A stretch of 37,484 nt of DNA, from NCBI GenBank assembly GCA_029237915.1, contig JAQWHD010000058.1, positions 1-37,484 of the forward strand, read 5' to 3'. Origin of the DNA: Thalassotalea sp. GTDB taxonomy: Bacteria; Pseudomonadota; Gammaproteobacteria; Enterobacterales; Alteromonadaceae. The notes beneath the pieces are model-generated. The model was not told the origin of the DNA. It did not search any database and was given only the letters and a program-made list of their open reading frames with translations. Shown here piece after piece: positions 1-7,749 of the stretch. Both the position numbers and the translations under genes were made by a program. Numbering within the stretch: the first letter of the stretch is position 1; every line of letters starts with the position of its first letter.

Positions 1-32
1 TCATGCAGTTTGAAGGTGACTCGAACGGCAAT

Positions 33-66
33 TTCACGCCCTGAGGCACTCGTCAACTAAATATTA
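33..66 (-). repeat. 34-bp repeat, left copy (inverted relative to 2910-2943)
   Basis: These 34 bases are the exact reverse complement of 2910-2943, with no mismatch. The inner end (57-66) is the last ten bases of the transposase gene including its TAG stop, so the repeat is partly coding here. A degenerate copy in the same orientation lies at 1369-1390, sharing the 8-mer GCCCTGAG and about 17 of 22 positions. It could be an IS110 terminus or target, or a dispersed genomic repeat into which the element inserted; the sequence alone does not decide. Confidence 0.85.
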
Positions 67-1298
67 GCAATTAATGGTGACTTTCTATCTTTTAATGTCT
101 GCAAATATTTGCTTTCTGAATATGGTGTTTTAGCCTTCCAACATCTAAACAATATACGTATCCATTTGAATGCTAAGCTCCTTACTGCTGCGTTATGAGA
201 GTTACCTTTTGCTCTTTGTCGGTTGTAATAGAGGCCTGCCCAAAATGAATAGGATTTGGATTTATCGGCCCATTCAATAAATGATTGCCTTAAGAATTTT
301 GAACACTGCCAACGCCAATGAACCCAGCACTTCTTACCGCTTCTTTCTGTCACTGGTGCTATTCCTGCATACATTTGTACTTCTGATGCAGTATTAAATC
401 GGTCACGATTTTCACCCATGGCAACAAGTAACCTAGGTCCGAGACATACCCCTGTTCCGGGTAGTGAGTTAAACAAATCTGCATCAGGCATTTCACTATA
501 GATATGTGAAATTTCTATATCAAAATCGTGAATAGACAGGATAACCGTCTGAAGCTGCCTAGCAAGTGTCGCACTCAGTAATTCATGCGATTCTATGACA
601 GCTTTATCATTCGTTAGAACTGTAGATTTTTTAATTAAATCTATGCGCTTTTCTGCGGAAGACACCGCATGTCCACCATGGCTATGAAAGAACTTTCTTA
701 CGGTCGATTCATGAGCACGTTGAAGCTTCTGTAAGCTCGGCCAACGAATAATAAAATCCATAAACAACTTGGTATCACGATGAGAAAACCACGTAAGCAA
801 TTGAGGGTAATACTCTTTTAAGGTATTAATTAATCGGTTACTAAAGCGTAGACGGTCATCGACTAAACGACGACGTTGTTCGACAAGAAAGGATAGTTTT
901 CGTATCGACTCGCTTGGTAGCTTTAACGCTTTTATTTTGTCTGGATATAGAACCATTAAGTCCAAAGCAAGTTGTGCGTCTGTAGGGTCATCCTTAGCCC
1001 CTGAAGGTGAAAATGTCTCACGATATTTAGCTAACATTGAGGGATTTATTGGGTATATTGTGATGAAATCATATTTTTGAAGAGCGTAAACAATTGGCCC
1101 TTTTGATAATTCAACTGAGACATGAATTCTACGTTTATATTTCTTACGCAAACCCATAACCCACTCATCAATCGACTCTGGTGAGCTGCTAATAACATTA
1201 AATTTTTTGCTGCCATCTGGAAGTTGAAGGCAAACATCATGTTTGTCACTAGCCCAATCGATACCTATATACAGAATATCTTCTTTTGTCTTAGTCAT
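57..1298 (-). CDS. IS110-family transposase (DEDD/RuvC-like, serine recombinase type)
   Basis: The protein has 413 residues. The N-terminal RuvC-like DEDD domain shows D14 in GIDWASDKHD, E63 in VSVELSKG, and D104 and D107 in AKDDPTDA, which are the four expected acidic residues. The C-terminal Transposase_20 part has the helix-hairpin-helix SLPGTGVCLGPRL and the AGIAPVTERSGK motif, whose serine is the likely nucleophile. All key residues are present and the frame is intact, so it may be active. At 413 residues it is longer than many IS110 transposases (about 320-350). The start ATG follows an AGGAG Shine-Dalgarno with 7-base spacing, which is buried in a hairpin. The stop codon lies inside the 34-bp repeat. 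Known members of the family recombine DNA guided by an element-encoded bridge RNA; that this one does so is inferred. Confidence 0.93.
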   Translation of the reverse strand: MTKTKEDILYIGIDWASDKHDVCLQLPDGSKKFNVISSSPESIDEWVMGLRKKYKRRIHVSVELSKGPIVYALQKYDFITIYPINPSMLAKYRETFSPSGAKDDPTDAQLALDLMVLYPDKIKALKLPSESIRKLSFLVEQRRRLVDDRLRFSNRLINTLKEYYPQLLTWFSHRDTKLFMDFIIRWPSLQKLQRAHESTVRKFFHSHGGHAVSSAEKRIDLIKKSTVLTNDKAVIESHELLSATLARQLQTVILSIHDFDIEISHIYSEMPDADLFNSLPGTGVCLGPRLLVAMGENRDRFNTASEVQMYAGIAPVTERSGKKCWVHWRWQCSKFLRQSFIEWADKSKSYSFWAGLYYNRQRAKGNSHNAAVRSLAFKWIRILFRCWKAKTPYSESKYLQTLKDRKSPLIANI

Positions 1299-1884
1299 GT
1301 GCTATCTCCTAGTTAATATTCAGGAGATACCTAAGCTCTTCGAAAGCAATATAGCTAGCAATTTATGAGCAAGCCCTGAGTATTCGTTAATGAGCTAAGG
1401 ATGGCCAACATCATCGAAAGCAAAATTGAAAACATAGAAATTGTTTCGTGCCAAATATTCGTATGGTGAAGGACATAACCTGAACTAATTAAGTATGGTC
1501 TAATTCAGGATAGAGAGACTATACAGTGCCATCAACCGCTATTCAGCTAGTTGCCTTTATTTTTAAGTTGTTCTACTAAGCAGACGTTGGCCTTTGCGAG
1601 CATAACGGTAATTTTGAGCATAAGGATACAACAAACTATTGTGAAGCCATTATAATCTTTTACTGAGGTTTTATGTTCGCTTGTAGGGCTCGTTTAAGCT
1701 CAAAGCTGCCGCTAGATTAAATAGCAAGAAAAGTTTAAACTGAATTAATTGTTCAACTTGCTTCCAATATTACTTGGTAAATACGGGAGATTAAAAGTCA
1801 GCGAAAAATCAGTGAAACGTCATGATTTTAACTTTGATGTCTTTATAATTTCCCTAAGATTTTACTTACTTTAAGGACTGCTCT
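1299..1884. other. Intergenic region 5' of the transposase; candidate bridge RNA region
   Basis: This 586-base stretch has no convincing gene. From left to right it holds the Shine-Dalgarno hairpin (1303-1329), a 10-base direct repeat TCGAAAGCAA (1340-1349 and 1414-1423), the degenerate repeat copy (1369-1390), near-complementary CTAAGCTC (1331-1338) and GAGCTAAG (1392-1399), and a hairpin with arms CCTGAA/TTCAGG around 1488-1520. An IS110 bridge RNA would be expected on the minus strand between about 1299 and 1560, but I cannot fold it or define its loops. The right end should carry the promoter of the lipoprotein gene: a TATAAT lies at 1844-1849 without a good -35. Confidence 0.35.
1303..1329 (-). 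promoter_or_regulatory. Hairpin sequestering the transposase Shine-Dalgarno
   Basis: TATCTCCT (1303-1310) and AGGAGATA (1322-1329) form a perfect 8-bp stem with an 11-base loop. In the transposase mRNA the 3' arm contains the AGGAG that lies 7 bases before the ATG, and the 5' arm is its anti-Shine-Dalgarno. Folding would hide the ribosome site. Translational silencing of transposases by such hairpins is known for other IS families; the effect here is inferred. Confidence 0.7.
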
Positions 1885-2850
1885 ATGCCACCTAAAAAAT
1901 TTTCGGGAATAAAATGTCTACTGCTTTCTAGCTGTTTTATTGGTTTGACGGTTGGGTGTCAAACCAATAAAACAGCTACTTTCCTGCCTTTTTCCATTAT
2001 TTATGGGTTCCAAGATGGTGATAAAAAATCAATTTATTTGAGTGATGAACAAGGGAATAGACGCATAAAAATTATTGATGTTCCTAATAACGCTGGCGGT
2101 TACCCTGCGGTTTCGCCTACCGGTAAGCAAATCGCTTTTTATGGTAAATACGACAAACGAAAAACGTGGTCTATTCACATCGCAGATATCGATGGCACCA
2201 ACATGCTCCGTGTTACCAACCTAGAAAATGTTTGGGATTATGGCCCTGCTTTTTCTCCTGATGGAAGAACCATTGCATTTGGCCGAGAGTACACGGATGT
2301 AAATGGAGTCAAGCAAGAAGAAATTTGGTTGATGAACGCAGATGGCACTGAGCAACGCCAAATAAAAGGACTAGAGGGAGGCGCTCCAGAATTTATGTTA
2401 GATGGACGACTACTCTTTCACTCTAAAGGCCGCTTTTCTAAAACGATTGCAACACAAATAAGCATTGCCAATATCGATGGTAGTAATGTGATTCAACTTA
2501 CAAATGATGATACAGATAACTTCAATCCGAAGATTTCGCCTGATGCTACGCAAATTGCTTACCTTTCAAATAGAGATGGTAATCAAGAGGTCTATGTGAT
2601 GAACGTCGATGGCACCAACCAAACACGACTTACTAGAAACCGTATTAGAGATGGAGATCCTGCCTGGTCTCCTGACGGTTCTAAAGTCTTTTTTACATCG
2701 CAGAACGTATTTGGAATTTATGATATTTACAAGGTCAACAAAGGGGGCTCATCCACTGAGAGAGTTCTAATTAATGCTTCTCAAACAGCAACAGTGTATA
2801 ACTTGGATAAAAACTATTTGGAAAGGTTAATTAAGGCCAGACAGCAATAA
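1885..2850 (+). CDS. TolB-like beta-propeller (PD40) lipoprotein
   Basis: The 321-residue protein has a lipoprotein signal: a basic start (MPPKKFSGIK), a hydrophobic stretch and the lipobox-like LTVG before C25. The rest is made of PD40/WD40-like blades, with repeats of the type SPDGRTIAFG, SPDATQIAYLSNRDG and SPDGSKVFFTS, preceded by IxxADIDGTN, IANIDGSN and VMNVDGTN. At least four or five blades are visible, as in the C-terminal propeller of TolB, but the TolB N-terminal domain is missing and the gene is not in a tol-pal cluster. It is probably an envelope-anchored, peptide-binding or scaffolding protein; its function is unknown. The start has a good AAGGA site 7 bases upstream. A perfect 21-bp palindrome covers the lipobox codons. 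It sits between the IS110 gene and the right 34-bp repeat, so it may be an accessory gene. Confidence 0.85.
   Translation: MPPKKFSGIKCLLLSSCFIGLTVGCQTNKTATFLPFSIIYGFQDGDKKSIYLSDEQGNRRIKIIDVPNNAGGYPAVSPTGKQIAFYGKYDKRKTWSIHIADIDGTNMLRVTNLENVWDYGPAFSPDGRTIAFGREYTDVNGVKQEEIWLMNADGTEQRQIKGLEGGAPEFMLDGRLLFHSKGRFSKTIATQISIANIDGSNVIQLTNDDTDNFNPKISPDATQIAYLSNRDGNQEVYVMNVDGTNQTRLTRNRIRDGDPAWSPDGSKVFFTSQNVFGIYDIYKVNKGGSSTERVLINASQTATVYNLDKNYLERLIKARQQ
1929..1978 (+). repeat. Perfect 21-bp palindrome inside the lipoprotein coding sequence
   Basis: Bases 1929-1949 are the exact reverse complement of 1958-1978, with an 8-base spacer GGTTGGGT at 1950-1957. The arms encode residues 16-22 (SCFIGLT) and 25-31 (CQTNKTA), and the spacer encodes the V-G before the lipobox cysteine. 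In RNA this is a very stable hairpin starting about 45 bases into the reading frame. No T-run follows, so it is not a standard terminator. Confidence 0.9.
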
Positions 2851-2909
2851 AAATAATATGGCGTAATTGGCATTTCTGAATAATCGTTATTGATTTACAG
2901 ATTATTTAA

Positions 2910-2943
2910 TAATATTTAGTTGACGAGTGCCTCAGGGCGTGAA
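2910..2943 (+). repeat. 34-bp repeat, right copy
   Basis: This is an exact inverted copy of 33-66. The 20 bases 2901-2920 also match the last 20 bases of the transposase gene at about 16 positions, so the site could be the decayed end of a second, oppositely oriented IS110 copy. The surrounding gap 2851-3142 (292 bases) holds no convincing gene. It also contains a palindrome AATTGAAAATTTCAATT at 2951-2967. Confidence 0.85.
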
Positions 2944-3142
2944 GCCGACCAATTGAAAATTTCAATTCATGTTAAAAAGAGTCCAAGTTTCGGGGACCAT
3001 TTCAAAGCACGATGGGAAGACGGTGTTTTTTTCTATTTCTACTTTTTATCTTTGTATAACCGTGTGTTTCTATTATCGTATTGGAAATGGCTACTTTATA
3101 AGATAAAAAATATATTTGATAGGTCACTAATGTTACTTGAGG

Positions 3143-3583
3143 TTAGGTATACTCTTCTATTTGTGTAACCAAAGCTTCGCCATTCACTAAGCTAACTATA
3201 GCTTCAACCCAAACGTATTTATTTAATTTTTTTGAACGATAACGTACGATCACTTTTGCTTCTTTATCGCCCAAAAACTCGGATGATATAAAAGAAACAT
3301 CGGTACCTTTTCGTGATTTGCTTTTATGGCCTTCTTGTAGATATTGGACGTATTCTACTTTGTTGTAATTAAGGATAAAACCATAGCCAGTTGAACCTTG
3401 AGTTATGATGACTTCAAGATCAGAGGCAAGCACATCACTCAGTAACTGTGCAGTTTCTGTTTGGTGAAAGGCGATAAATTGTTGTGCTATATGGTTAATA
3501 CGTTCTTCTGATAAATCATCAGCCGAATAGGCTGTAAAGCTCAGAGGTAGCATTATCATTAGCAACAAAAAAAGTTTTTTCAT
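3143..3583 (-). CDS. Small exported protein of unknown function
   Basis: The 146-residue protein begins with a clear Sec signal peptide (MKKLFLLLMIMLPLSFTAYSA, cleavage after AYSA), giving a mature part of about 125 residues. That part mixes an N-terminal helix (LSEERINHIAQQFIAFHQ) with several beta strands. The order of a helix, then EVIITQG, then a curved sheet ending in WVEAIVSLVNGEALVTQIEEYT resembles an NTF2/SnoaL-like fold, but I do not recognise a family and this is only a structural guess. There are no cysteines and no obvious catalytic motif. It is alone on the minus strand and diverges from pntA. Confidence 0.7.
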   Translation of the reverse strand: MKKLFLLLMIMLPLSFTAYSADDLSEERINHIAQQFIAFHQTETAQLLSDVLASDLEVIITQGSTGYGFILNYNKVEYVQYLQEGHKSKSRKGTDVSFISSEFLGDKEAKVIVRYRSKKLNKYVWVEAIVSLVNGEALVTQIEEYT

Positions 3584-4041
3584 ACCCTACTTATATTCGC
3601 TTCCGTTAGCACGAAGTAATTACTACTTCCCAAGTCTCAAATATGGCGTGTGCTGAAAGGGACGTTATTCTTGTTGTTTAAAAAGGTTATTCGTACAAGA
3701 TAACCTATTTCGATTAATTTGTGTAGTTTGAAATGCAACTGAGGCTGTGAATAATTGTTGGATAATTTAATAAATAAATCTTAGTACTGGTTCGAACAGT
3801 TGTTTGAAGTATTTACTTTAATTGTAAAGTGTTCTACTTTAATTATGTTATTAACTTGTTAATGAATTCGTGTTACTAATAAGAGCGGATAGTTAACAGA
3901 ATAGTACAAAACTAAACTTTAGTATAACTAGGTAGTTATATTCATATTTAGAATAACTAAAAGAGCTGCACTAGTAGCAGACAAATATCTATTTGAATTG
4001 CTAAAACAATTTAAAACAATAACTTAATGAAGGTAGATTTT
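3584..4041. other. Divergent intergenic region before pntA
   Basis: This 458-base AT-rich region must hold promoters for the minus-strand exported protein and for pntAB. A 7-bp stem AGGTTAT/ATAACCT lies at 3684-3706. TACTTTAATT occurs twice near 3813 and 3836. The TAACTA boxes at 3918-3959 are listed separately. No RNA gene is seen, and I could not pick a sigma70 promoter with confidence. Confidence 0.4.
3918..3959 (+). promoter_or_regulatory. Repeated TAACTA boxes, possible operator of pntAB
   Basis: TTTAGTATAACTA (3918-3930) and TTTAGAATAACTA (3947-3959) match at 12 of 13 bases and are 29 bp apart, close to three helical turns. The first copy also forms an 18-bp palindrome with its neighbour: TATAACTA, GG, TAGTTATA (3923-3940). 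The arrangement, about 80 bases before the pntA start, suggests a binding site cluster. No regulator is known to me for this motif. Confidence 0.35.
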
Positions 4042-5571
4042 ATGCTGATCGGAATACCTAAAGAGGTTCTTGCCAATGAGAACCGTGTATCTGCTTCACC
4101 ATCTTCTATTGAGGCTCTAATTAAATTAGGCTTTAGTGTTGTGGTTGAACAAGGAGCTGGTGATAAAGCCAGTTTTAACGATGAAGTTTATGCCAAGGCG
4201 GGAGCTGAAATAGCTCAAAAAGAACAAGTTTGGCAAGCTGATATAGTGATGAAGGTGAATCAACCTGAATCTGCTGAAGTTGATTTATTAAAAGACGGTG
4301 GCAATTTAATTAGCTTTATTGCTCCCGCGCAAAATCAAGAATTATTAGAAAAACTTAGTGCTAAAAACGTGAATACCTTAGCGATGGAAATGGTTCCGCG
4401 TATGACACGTTCACAATCTATGGATGCGCTAAGTTCAATGGCCAATATTGCCGGTTATCGTGCAGTTATTGAAGCCACAAACCATTTCGGCCGCTTTCTT
4501 ACTGGTCAAATTACTGCCGCAGGTAAAATTCCTCCAGCGAAAGTAATGATTATTGGTGCTGGTGTTGCCGGTCTTGCTGCCATTGGTACCGCGGGTAGTT
4601 TAGGGGCTATTGTTCGCGCTTTTGATACTCGTCCTGAAGTAAAAGAACAAATTGAAAGTATGGGCGCAGAGTTCCTTGAGATGGATTACGAGGAAGAGGA
4701 TACTGGCAGTGGTGACGGCTACGCGAAAGAAATGAGCCAAGCATTTATTGATGCTGAAATGGCGCTCTTCGCCGAACAAGCTAAAGATGTTGATATCATC
4801 ATTACGACAGCGATGATCCCAGGTCGTCCTGCACCAAAACTAATTACCGCGGAAATGGTTCATTCAATGAAACCTGGAAGTATCGTAGTTGATTTGGCCG
4901 CACCTGGTGGCGGTAACTGTGAGCTAACTGTTCCTGGTGAAGTTGCGGAAGTAAACCAAGTTAAAATTATTGGCTACACCGATTTTGTTTCTCGTTTACC
5001 AAACCAGTCAAGTCTATTATATGCAAATAACCTAGTTAACTTAATGAAGTTATTGTGTAAAGAAAAAGACGGCAATATTGCTATCGATTTTGAAGACGTT
5101 GTGTTGCGTAACATGACGGTTGTTAAAGATGGCGAAGTTACTTTCCCGCCGCCGCCAATTCAAGTTTCTGCCGCGCCAGCAGCTCCTGCTAAAGTCGAGC
5201 CTGTTGCAGCCGCTCCTGAAGAGCCTAAATCACCAGTCGTAAAATACGCAGCTATGGCTGCTGGTGCTTTAGCTTTTACTTGGGTAGCTAGTGTCGCTCC
5301 CGCTGAATTTTTATCTCACTTTACTGTATTCATGCTTGCTTGTGTTGTTGGTTATCACTTGGTGTGGAATGTTAGTCATTCACTACATACCCCTCTAATG
5401 AGTGTTACCAATGCTATCTCTGGCATTATCGTTGTTGGCGCCTTGTTACAAGTCGGCTCTGATAACCTTGCGGTGCAAGTACTCGCTGGTATTGCTATTT
5501 TGATTGCAACTATCAATATTGCTGGTGGCTTCTTTGTCACTAAACGCATGCTTAAAATGTTTAGAAAGTAG
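4042..5571 (+). CDS. pntA: NAD(P) transhydrogenase subunit alpha
   Basis: PntA carries the NAD(H)-binding domain I of the proton-translocating transhydrogenase, which uses proton motive force to transfer hydride from NADH to NADP+ at the inner membrane. The start MLIGIPKE at 4042 is preferred over the ATG at 4027 because AAGGT lies 7 bases before it, and this gives 509 residues, matching E. coli PntA (510). The N-terminal AlaDh/PNT part ([17 protein letters not shown]) is followed by the Rossmann motif [22 protein letters not shown], the mobile loop region, a Pro/Ala-rich linker (about residues 370-400) and about four membrane helices. The NADP-binding and remaining membrane parts are in pntB, 11 bases downstream. 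Confidence 0.97.
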   Translation: MLIGIPKEVLANENRVSASPSSIEALIKLGFSVVVEQGAGDKASFNDEVYAKAGAEIAQKEQVWQADIVMKVNQPESAEVDLLKDGGNLISFIAPAQNQELLEKLSAKNVNTLAMEMVPRMTRSQSMDALSSMANIAGYRAVIEATNHFGRFLTGQITAAGKIPPAKVMIIGAGVAGLAAIGTAGSLGAIVRAFDTRPEVKEQIESMGAEFLEMDYEEEDTGSGDGYAKEMSQAFIDAEMALFAEQAKDVDIIITTAMIPGRPAPKLITAEMVHSMKPGSIVVDLAAPGGGNCELTVPGEVAEVNQVKIIGYTDFVSRLPNQSSLLYANNLVNLMKLLCKEKDGNIAIDFEDVVLRNMTVVKDGEVTFPPPPIQVSAAPAAPAKVEPVAAAPEEPKSPVVKYAAMAAGALAFTWVASVAPAEFLSHFTVFMLACVVGYHLVWNVSHSLHTPLMSVTNAISGIIVVGALLQVGSDNLAVQVLAGIAILIATINIAGGFFVTKRMLKMFRK

Positions 5572-5582
5572 AGGGTTAAGAT

Positions 5583-6959
5583 ATGACTGAAGGAATTATT
5601 AGCGCAGCATATATCATTGCCGCTCTGCTATTTATTATGAGTTTGGCTGGTTTAAGCAAGCAAGAAACTGCTGAAGCAGGTAACTGGTACGGTATTATCG
5701 GTATGAGTATTGCCTTAATCGCAACCATCGCCAACCCTGCTGTAACCGGTGTGCCTTTAATTGTTGCTTGTATGGTAATTGGTGGTTTTATCGGTTTACG
5801 TTTAGCTAAAAAAGTTGAAATGACCGAGATGCCTGAGCTGGTTGCTATTTTGCATAGTTTTGTTGGTTTAGCTGCGGTATTTGTTGGTTACAACAGCTTG
5901 TTAGATCATAGCGCTTTAATTATGGGGACAGCAAAAACTATCCATAATGTTGAAGTGTTCTTAGGGGTGTTTATTGGTGCAGTTACATTTACTGGATCTA
6001 TTGTCGCCTTTGCCAAACTTAGAGGTATTATCAATACTTCTGCATTAATGCTACCGCACCGTCACAAGTTAAACTTAGTTGCTTGTTTAGTTAGTGCTTA
6101 CTTAATGTATAGCTTTGTTAGCTCTGGTGGTGATTTACTGCCATTAATGATCATGACCATTATTGCTTTTGCATTTGGTTGGCATTTAGTTGCATCAATT
6201 GGCGGTGCAGATATGCCAGTTGTTGTATCTATGCTTAACTCATACTCAGGTTGGGCAGCAGCGTCAGCTGGTTTTATGTTAGGTAATGACTTACTTATCG
6301 TAACAGGTGCATTAGTTGGTTCATCGGGTGCTATTTTATCTTACATTATGTGTAAAGCGATGAATCGCTCGTTTATTAGTGTTATTGCTGGTGGCTTCGG
6401 TACTGATGTCCAGGTTGCATCTGACGTTGACTACGGTGAACATCAAGAAATTTCAGCAGAAAATACCGCTGAACTATTAAAAGATGCTAAGTCGGTGATC
6501 ATCACTCCGGGTTATGGAATGGCGGTTGCTCAAGCTCAATATCCTGTATATGAATTAACGCAAGAGCTGCAAAAACGAGGTGTTGATGTGCGATTCGCCA
6601 TTCACCCTGTTGCTGGTCGATTGCCTGGCCATATGAACGTATTATTAGCGGAAGCTAAAGTACCTTATGATATCGTACTTGGTATGGATGAAATCAACGA
6701 TGATTTCCCTGAAACGGATGTAGTGCTAGTTATTGGTGCTAACGATACTGTTAACCCTGCAGCAGCTGAAGATCCAACTAGCCCTATCGCAGGTATGCCA
6801 GTGTGTGAGGTATGGAATGCTAAGCAAGTGGTGGTCTTTAAACGTTCGATGAATACAGGTTATGCTGGAGTACAGAACCCTCTTTTCTTTAAAGACAATA
6901 CTGTAATGTTATTTGGCGACGCTAAAGACAGCGTTGATAAAATTAATAAATCTTTATAG
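5583..6959 (+). CDS. pntB: NAD(P) transhydrogenase subunit beta
   Basis: PntB supplies the rest of the proton channel (domain II) and the NADP(H)-binding domain III. The 458 residues match the family length. The first 260 or so are membrane helices, with conserved stretches such as [25 protein letters not shown] and [11 protein letters not shown]. The soluble domain starts near [15 protein letters not shown] and ends with the NADP-binding [17 protein letters not shown]. It starts 11 bases after pntA with an AGAGGG site, so the two are cotranscribed, and the operon ends in a strong terminator. Confidence 0.97.
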   Translation: MTEGIISAAYIIAALLFIMSLAGLSKQETAEAGNWYGIIGMSIALIATIANPAVTGVPLIVACMVIGGFIGLRLAKKVEMTEMPELVAILHSFVGLAAVFVGYNSLLDHSALIMGTAKTIHNVEVFLGVFIGAVTFTGSIVAFAKLRGIINTSALMLPHRHKLNLVACLVSAYLMYSFVSSGGDLLPLMIMTIIAFAFGWHLVASIGGADMPVVVSMLNSYSGWAAASAGFMLGNDLLIVTGALVGSSGAILSYIMCKAMNRSFISVIAGGFGTDVQVASDVDYGEHQEISAENTAELLKDAKSVIITPGYGMAVAQAQYPVYELTQELQKRGVDVRFAIHPVAGRLPGHMNVLLAEAKVPYDIVLGMDEINDDFPETDVVLVIGANDTVNPAAAEDPTSPIAGMPVCEVWNAKQVVVFKRSMNTGYAGVQNPLFFKDNTVMLFGDAKDSVDKINKSL

Positions 6960-6986
6960 CTATCTATAAAAATAAAAAGCAAAAAT

Positions 6987-7025
6987 AAAAAAGGCCTACT
7001 GATTAACTGATCGGTAGGCCTTTTT
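6987..7025 (+). terminator. Rho-independent terminator of pntAB
   Basis: GGCCTAC (6993-6999) pairs with GTAGGCC (7014-7020). An A-run lies before the stem and five Ts follow it. It is 35 bases after the pntB stop. Confidence 0.9.
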
Positions 7026-7089
7026 GTTTTATTTAAGGTCTATACTGCTTTATAATCATCGCAATTAAATTCCCACTATGGAAAATCCC

Positions 7090-7572
7090 ATGAAAGTAAC
7101 TAAAGATACCGTTGTAAAATTTCACTATGTATTAAAGTCTGACGAAGGCGATATTATTGAAGATTCATCTAAAAGCGATCCTGTAGCTTTATTATTTGGT
7201 CATAAAAATATGATCCAAGGTATTGAAGATGCGCTTGCAGACAAAGAAGCCGGTGCAGAGTTTTCGGTAACAGTTAAGCCTGAAGATGGTTACGGCGAAT
7301 ACCTTGAAGAAGCAATTCAACGTGTCCCTGCAAAACACTTGCAAGGTGCCACTAAGTGGAAACCAGGCATGGTTGGTGTCGTTAATACTGAGCAAGGTCA
7401 ACGCCAAGTTACTGTATTAAAAGTTGGTAAATTTATGCTTACCGTTGATACTAATCACCCATTAGCGGGCCAAGTATTGAACTTTGATATTAAGATTGTT
7501 GATGTGCGCGTTGCAGAGGAAGAAGAAATTTCTCATGGCCATGCACATGGCGCTGGTGGTCATCAGCACTAA
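7090..7572 (+). CDS. slyD: FKBP-type peptidyl-prolyl isomerase, SlyD-like
   Basis: It catalyses cis-trans isomerisation of X-Pro bonds and probably acts as a cytoplasmic chaperone. The start MKVTKDTVVKFHYVL at 7090 aligns with the usual SlyD start; the in-frame ATG four codons upstream (7078) has no ribosome site. The FKBP half-domain (DEGDIIEDSS, ALLFGHKNMIQGIEDAL) is followed by the insert-in-flap domain (PEDGYGEYLEEAIQRVPAKHL) and the second FKBP half (NHPLAGQVLNFDIKIVDVR). The tail EEEISHGHAHGAGGHQH is His-rich like the nickel-binding tail of SlyD, but shorter and without cysteines, so a role in hydrogenase nickel delivery is uncertain. It is a single gene; a TATAAT at 7051-7056 would give a short leader. 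Confidence 0.88.
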   Translation: MKVTKDTVVKFHYVLKSDEGDIIEDSSKSDPVALLFGHKNMIQGIEDALADKEAGAEFSVTVKPEDGYGEYLEEAIQRVPAKHLQGATKWKPGMVGVVNTEQGQRQVTVLKVGKFMLTVDTNHPLAGQVLNFDIKIVDVRVAEEEEISHGHAHGAGGHQH

Positions 7573-7582
7573 ACCTTTTTTT

Positions 7583-7621
7583 GCATTACCTATGTAGCCG
7601 TTGCTGTTATATAGGTAATGC
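7583..7621. repeat. 11-bp inverted repeat after slyD
   Basis: GCATTACCTAT (7583-7593) and ATAGGTAATGC (7611-7621) pair perfectly around a 17-base loop. The T-run lies before the stem on the plus strand, not after it, so it is not a textbook terminator for slyD. It may still act as a 3'-end stabilising hairpin. Confidence 0.5.
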
Positions 7622-7749
7622 ACCTATCTAATTTAGCAAGTTTCACCTTTCTTTTTTCCTCTATTTCAAAGTCATTAATTAAATTGCTATTACGCTTTAA
7701 CTCTGTTTATGCTAATAATATAAATTAAACCAATAGATTATGGCGAATT

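Larger units (their letters stand above)
57..1390 (-). mobile_element. IS110-family insertion sequence, ends unresolved
   Basis: The element is recognised by its transposase. IS110 elements usually lack terminal inverted repeats and make no clear target duplication, so the ends cannot be called from one copy. The limits given run from the transposase stop to the degenerate repeat copy at 1369-1390, which is a direct repeat of 33-56. The element could extend further right, towards about 1560, if a longer 5' non-coding region belongs to it. There is essentially no 3' non-coding space before the 34-bp repeat, so any bridge RNA should lie 5' of the gene, as in the IS110 rather than the IS1111 subgroup. 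Confidence 0.55.

Noticed and set aside
2920-3168. Plus-strand frame of 82 codons starting in the right 34-bp repeat
   Set aside because: It starts inside the repeat with no ribosome site, overlaps the end of the minus-strand exported protein gene, and its product is low in complexity with no recognisable domain. It is probably repeat-derived and not a gene.
7583-7621. Hairpin after slyD as an intrinsic terminator
   Set aside because: The stem is perfect but the T-run is on the wrong side for plus-strand termination, so it is listed only as an inverted repeat.
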